The translations under genes and the position numbers were made by a program. A DNA stretch of 57,347 nucleotides from Clostridiales bacterium (lineage in GTDB: Bacteria > Bacillota > Clostridia > Christensenellales > Borkfalkiaceae): NCBI GenBank assembly GCA_015055865.1, contig SVHK01000006.1, positions 1 to 57,347 of the forward strand. The letters run 5' to 3'. Under the pieces are notes generated by a model. It worked only from the letters and a program-made list of their open reading frames with translations, ran no database searches and was not told the origin of the DNA. Shown here in pieces: positions 55,301 through 57,347 of this stretch (position 1 is the first letter of the stretch; each line of letters opens with the position of its first letter).

Positions 55301-57347
55301 CGATAAATTAAAGGCTGACGACGTTGACCTTGGTTTGGACGAAAAACAACTTGAACAAGTTGGCGATAGTCCTATTTACAACTTTACGATTAACGACGGT
55401 ACGGAAAACATTTCTCAATTCGGCGAAGAAAACTACGTAACGATTACGTTGCCTTATACTTTGTCCGAAGGCGAAGACGTCGATAGCATTGCTATTTGGT
55501 TTATTAGCGATAAATGCGAAGCTGAAGATTGTGAAAAGGGTAAAGACTGCGATATTAGCGCGCATAGACTCGTTTCGATGAAGGCTACTTATAATAACGG
55601 ATACGTAACCTTTAAGACGAACCACTTCTCGTATTACACGGTAACCAAATTGAAACCTGCCGAAAGATGCGCTTTGTACGGCTGTCAATGGGTTAAGCAA
55701 AAAGTAACGGGTAGTTGTACGGAGGACGGCTACGTATTGAAAGTTTGCGTACGTTGCCATACGAAAGAAATTGAAAAAGGCTCGTTGATTAAAGCGGACG
55801 GACACGATTATCAAGCTGAAACGGTTAATGCTACTTGTATTGCGGACGGATACGCTCATTATACTTGTAAGGATTGCGGCGATAATTATACGGTAACGTT
55901 GAACGCAACGGGACATAAGTGGGAAGCGGTAGAAACCGTAGAGGCGACCTGTTCGACGAACGGTTATGTTAAGTACGCTTGTCAAAATCAAAATTGCCAA
56001 GAAGAATATAGCGTTGTTTCCAAGAAGTTGGCGCATAAATACACGATAACGACCGTTTCCGCTACTTGCGAAAATTACGGTTACACGCTCTACGATTGTG
56101 ATGGTTGTGATTACAGTTATACGGCTAATTACCGTTCTATGCTCGGTCACCAATATACCGCGACCGAATGGACTTGGGCGGAAGATTATAGCTATGTAAC
56201 GCTTACGTTCGTATGTCGAAACGATAGCGAACACGTTTTAGTACTCAATGCAAACATAGGTACGAAAGTTGAAAGCGAAATTTGCAACAATTATTTAAAG
56301 ACGACTTATACGGCAGCCGTTTCCTACAATGGAAAAGTTTATACGGACGTAAAAGTTGAAGAACAAGGCACGCAAGGACATAATTTCTCGTCGAGCTGGA
56401 TTAAGAACGAAACGGAGCATTGGCTTGAATGCGTTTGCGGAGAAAAGACGGAAATTAGCGAACACAGTTTTGAAAACGAAACCGTAACCAAACAGCCTAC
56501 TTGCACCGAAGACGGCGAAAGCACGGCGTATTGCGTATGCGGTGCGACGAAAGTAACCGTTATTGAAGCGAAGGGTCACACGTTTGAACTTGTAGAAAGA
56601 GTAGAACCTACCTGTACTGCGGACGGTTATGAGAAATTCGGTTGCGTAAATTGCGACGAAGAATATAGCGAAGTGCTTGAAATGGTAGAGCACGAATATA
56701 CGCAAACGGTAGTACCTGCTACTTGCGAAAAAGACGGTTATACCCTTTACGAATGTAATAGCTGTGGTTATAGTTATACCGAAAAGGGCGAAACGGCGTT
56801 TGGTCATAACTATAAAGAAACCAAGTGGGATTGGTCTAAAGATTATAGCGTAGTAACCCTTACGTTCGTTTGCGAAAACGATAACGAACACGTTTTGGTT
56901 CTTGACGCGAAGGTAGAAACGCAAGTCGTTGATAGCTCTTGTTCCGACTACGTAAAGACGACCTATACGGCAAGCGTTACCTATAACGGAAACGTTTACA
57001 CGGACGAAAAAGTTGTAGAAGTAGGTACGCCCGGTCACGTATTCTCTAAAGAATGGTCGAAAGACGATAAAGAACATTGGCACGAATGCGTTTGCGGAGA
57101 AAAGGCAGACGTAACCAAACATACCTTTGAAAATGCAGTAGAAACGAAAGTCCCGACGTGTACGGAGGCAGGCGAAAGCACGGCTTACTGCGTATGCGGA
57201 CAAACGCAAGTAAAAGAAATTCCAGCAACGGGCGAACACAACTACGTAGACGGTAAGTGTGATGCTTGCGGTAAGGAAGAAAGTACTTGCGACCATACGC
57301 AATTGCATAGAGAAAGCATAGATTTCGGCAAACTCGGCGCGTGCGAT
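52326..57347 (+). CDS. Giant Cys-rich repeat lipoprotein, 3' end outside window
   Basis: An uninterrupted frame of 1674 codons runs from ATG 52326 (after CGGAGG) to the window edge with no stop. The N-terminus is a lipoprotein signal (hydrophobic 8-30, lipobox VVAC at Cys31), so it is anchored outside the membrane. Next come Cys- and His-rich units: ACDVCQK, PATCxxCGETTGS, LGHKDENxDHVCDxxCGK and DSNTDNDHVCDYGCG, with a 91-residue (273-bp) super-repeat at 53046, 53319 and 53592, and PAVYYKSCSCG units. A Cys-poor beta domain lies at about 960-1110 (ending FKTNHFSYYTVT), followed by further CxxCG/GH repeats. CxxC pairs with DxDxD segments suggest zinc and calcium binding. Function unknown. Confidence 0.9.
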   Translation, partial: MKTKNKFLARILCLIMVVFCAVGVVACDKECSHQWGEWTITTDATCTKSGVKERQCEKCEEKETAPISVDPTKHNWQGATCTTPATCLDCGTKTGVALGHAYIVETANEETLKEPATCMSPAVYYKSCVCGEISTNDEDVFSSGTTAPHTDADKDHICDLVDCREINVGTHADSDSDNDHVCDYGCGVTMESCSDSATDGDHACDVCQKPDVSGHSYGEPTCEAPATCSDCGATTGSALGHKDENTDHVCDNECGKDDMGTHADSNTDNDHVCDYGCGAVLENCSDKVGDNDHACDVCQKANVSGHSYNNPVCGVPATCTECGETTGSGLEHKDENKDHVCDYGCGKDDMGTCADSNTDNDHVCDYGCGKVLEACSDSETDGDHACDVCQKPDVSGHNYMPATCETPATCSDCGATTGSALGHKDENTNHVCDNECGKEDMGTCVDSNTDNDHVCDYGCGKVLEACSDKVGDNDHACDVCQKANVSEHSYSEPTCVLLATCSECGETKGTTLPHVFNQEIVDDNKTLKSPADCDNPAVYYKSCSCGEVSEDVNETFTVGSAFGHKDENKDHVCDNGCGKEDMGPCADSNTDNDHVCDYGCGKVLEACSDKANDRDHACDVCGKADVSEHTYTTATCNTPATCYECGETNGSSNGHAYAQEVVSEETLKTPATCASPAVYYKSCSCGAISEDENETFESGTTLPHVYDQEIVDDEKTLKTPATCENLAVYYKSCSCGKVSTNDAETFTYGDLLDHVYNQEIVNDETLKDEATCTSVAVYYKSCSCGAISEDENETFESGSKLTHTYQEVSSTPKTCLVGATKTYRCSCGDNYTETVSGALGHDISGVKAVERQVNGCEYVLVYKCKRANCGEEVLGERVEHHEYVASITKASTCKENGEKTLKCACGAQKTEVIEKDATGHNWIKGEVDATTSTRTDTCKYCNTTKTVTVYVENTVTKAEDLKGKELELENANISLGDGVIDAIGDKNVTVSADKLKADDVDLGLDEKQLEQVGDSPIYNFTINDGTENISQFGEENYVTITLPYTLSEGEDVDSIAIWFISDKCEAEDCEKGKDCDISAHRLVSMKATYNNGYVTFKTNHFSYYTVTKLKPAERCALYGCQWVKQKVTGSCTEDGYVLKVCVRCHTKEIEKGSLIKADGHDYQAETVNATCIADGYAHYTCKDCGDNYTVTLNATGHKWEAVETVEATCSTNGYVKYACQNQNCQEEYSVVSKKLAHKYTITTVSATCENYGYTLYDCDGCDYSYTANYRSMLGHQYTATEWTWAEDYSYVTLTFVCRNDSEHVLVLNANIGTKVESEICNNYLKTTYTAAVSYNGKVYTDVKVEEQGTQGHNFSSSWIKNETEHWLECVCGEKTEISEHSFENETVTKQPTCTEDGESTAYCVCGATKVTVIEAKGHTFELVERVEPTCTADGYEKFGCVNCDEEYSEVLEMVEHEYTQTVVPATCEKDGYTLYECNSCGYSYTEKGETAFGHNYKETKWDWSKDYSVVTLTFVCENDNEHVLVLDAKVETQVVDSSCSDYVKTTYTASVTYNGNVYTDEKVVEVGTPGHVFSKEWSKDDKEHWHECVCGEKADVTKHTFENAVETKVPTCTEAGESTAYCVCGQTQVKEIPATGEHNYVDGKCDACGKEESTCDHTQLHRESIDFGKLGACD
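53046..53864 (+). repeat. Three tandem 273-bp coding repeats
   Basis: The CATAAAGACGAAAAT word marks repeat starts at 53046, 53319 and 53592, exactly 273 bp (91 residues) apart; a fourth start at 54015 is 423 bp on because about 50 extra residues (PAVYYKSCSCG unit) are inserted. Copies are close to identical over long stretches, which indicates recent duplication. Confidence 0.85.

Noticed and set aside
52365-56234. Long minus-strand frames (up to 333 aa) opposite the giant lipoprotein
   Set aside because: They mirror the repeat codons of the plus-strand gene, have skewed Arg/Tyr/Val composition and no ribosome sites; the plus-strand frame has a signal peptide and is open for 1674 codons.

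Overview
The window reads as a chromosomal segment of a low-GC, spore-forming anaerobic Bacillota (class Clostridia; a Christensenellales-like lineage is possible, but that is a guess). The grounds are SpoIVA and a YtxC-like protein, a threonine T-box, an infC-rpmI-rplT leader, RNase J, the TrmR/TrhP pair, consensus sigma-A promoters with 17-bp spacers, and a few promoters that resemble sporulation sigma sites. Most of the DNA is ordinary core genome with tightly packed operons.

Layout. 1-125: a dense cluster of small hairpins. 126-3020 (minus): lysine/diaminopimelate operon asd-dapA-dapB with a short attenuator-like leader. 3208-8698: a membrane protein, a methyltransferase, Hsp33, a TPR protein and a helical-repeat protein. 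8797-10518: spoIVA and an unlisted 58-aa gene. 10795-13311: a large acidic repeat protein. 13586-21900: RNase J, trmR, trhP, asparaginase, M29 aminopeptidase, and a pair of CobW-type GTPases, one with a huge His/Cys metal-binding insert and one fused to a DUF1980-like tail.

22000-32300 is the accessory region and is full of broken genes. It holds a truncated GH78-like glycosidase, an MFS transporter whose 3' half is replaced in frame by a frameshifted tyrosine recombinase next to a tRNA cluster (Asp-Phe-Thr-Tyr), and gdhA. It also holds a tRNA-Arg(CCU) gene that appears split by a roughly 3.1-kb insert carrying its own complete tRNA-Arg(CCU), a membrane protein, a DUF6291-type protein and a cytosine methyltransferase remnant. 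Beyond it lie fragments of two more genes.

32355-37429: DUF378 behind a SigG-like promoter, then an AraC regulator whose mRNA is predicted to be leaderless, divergent from PIG-L deacetylase, NagB-like, PfkB kinase and class II aldolase genes. Together these could carry an N-acetylated amino sugar to triose phosphates. 37498-46108: leuS, ytxC-like, T-box-thrS, infC (AUU start)-rpmI-rplT, a SpoU-type methyltransferase and yebC. 46310-49817: two Na/Pi-cotransporter paralogs whose 3' parts look homogenised by gene conversion. 50012-51934: tRNA-Gln, a HAD phosphatase and a DMT transporter. 52326 to the end: the first 1674 codons of a giant Cys-rich lipoprotein with 91-residue repeats; it continues past the window.

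All family assignments come from reading the translated sequences against remembered family motifs; no database search was run.
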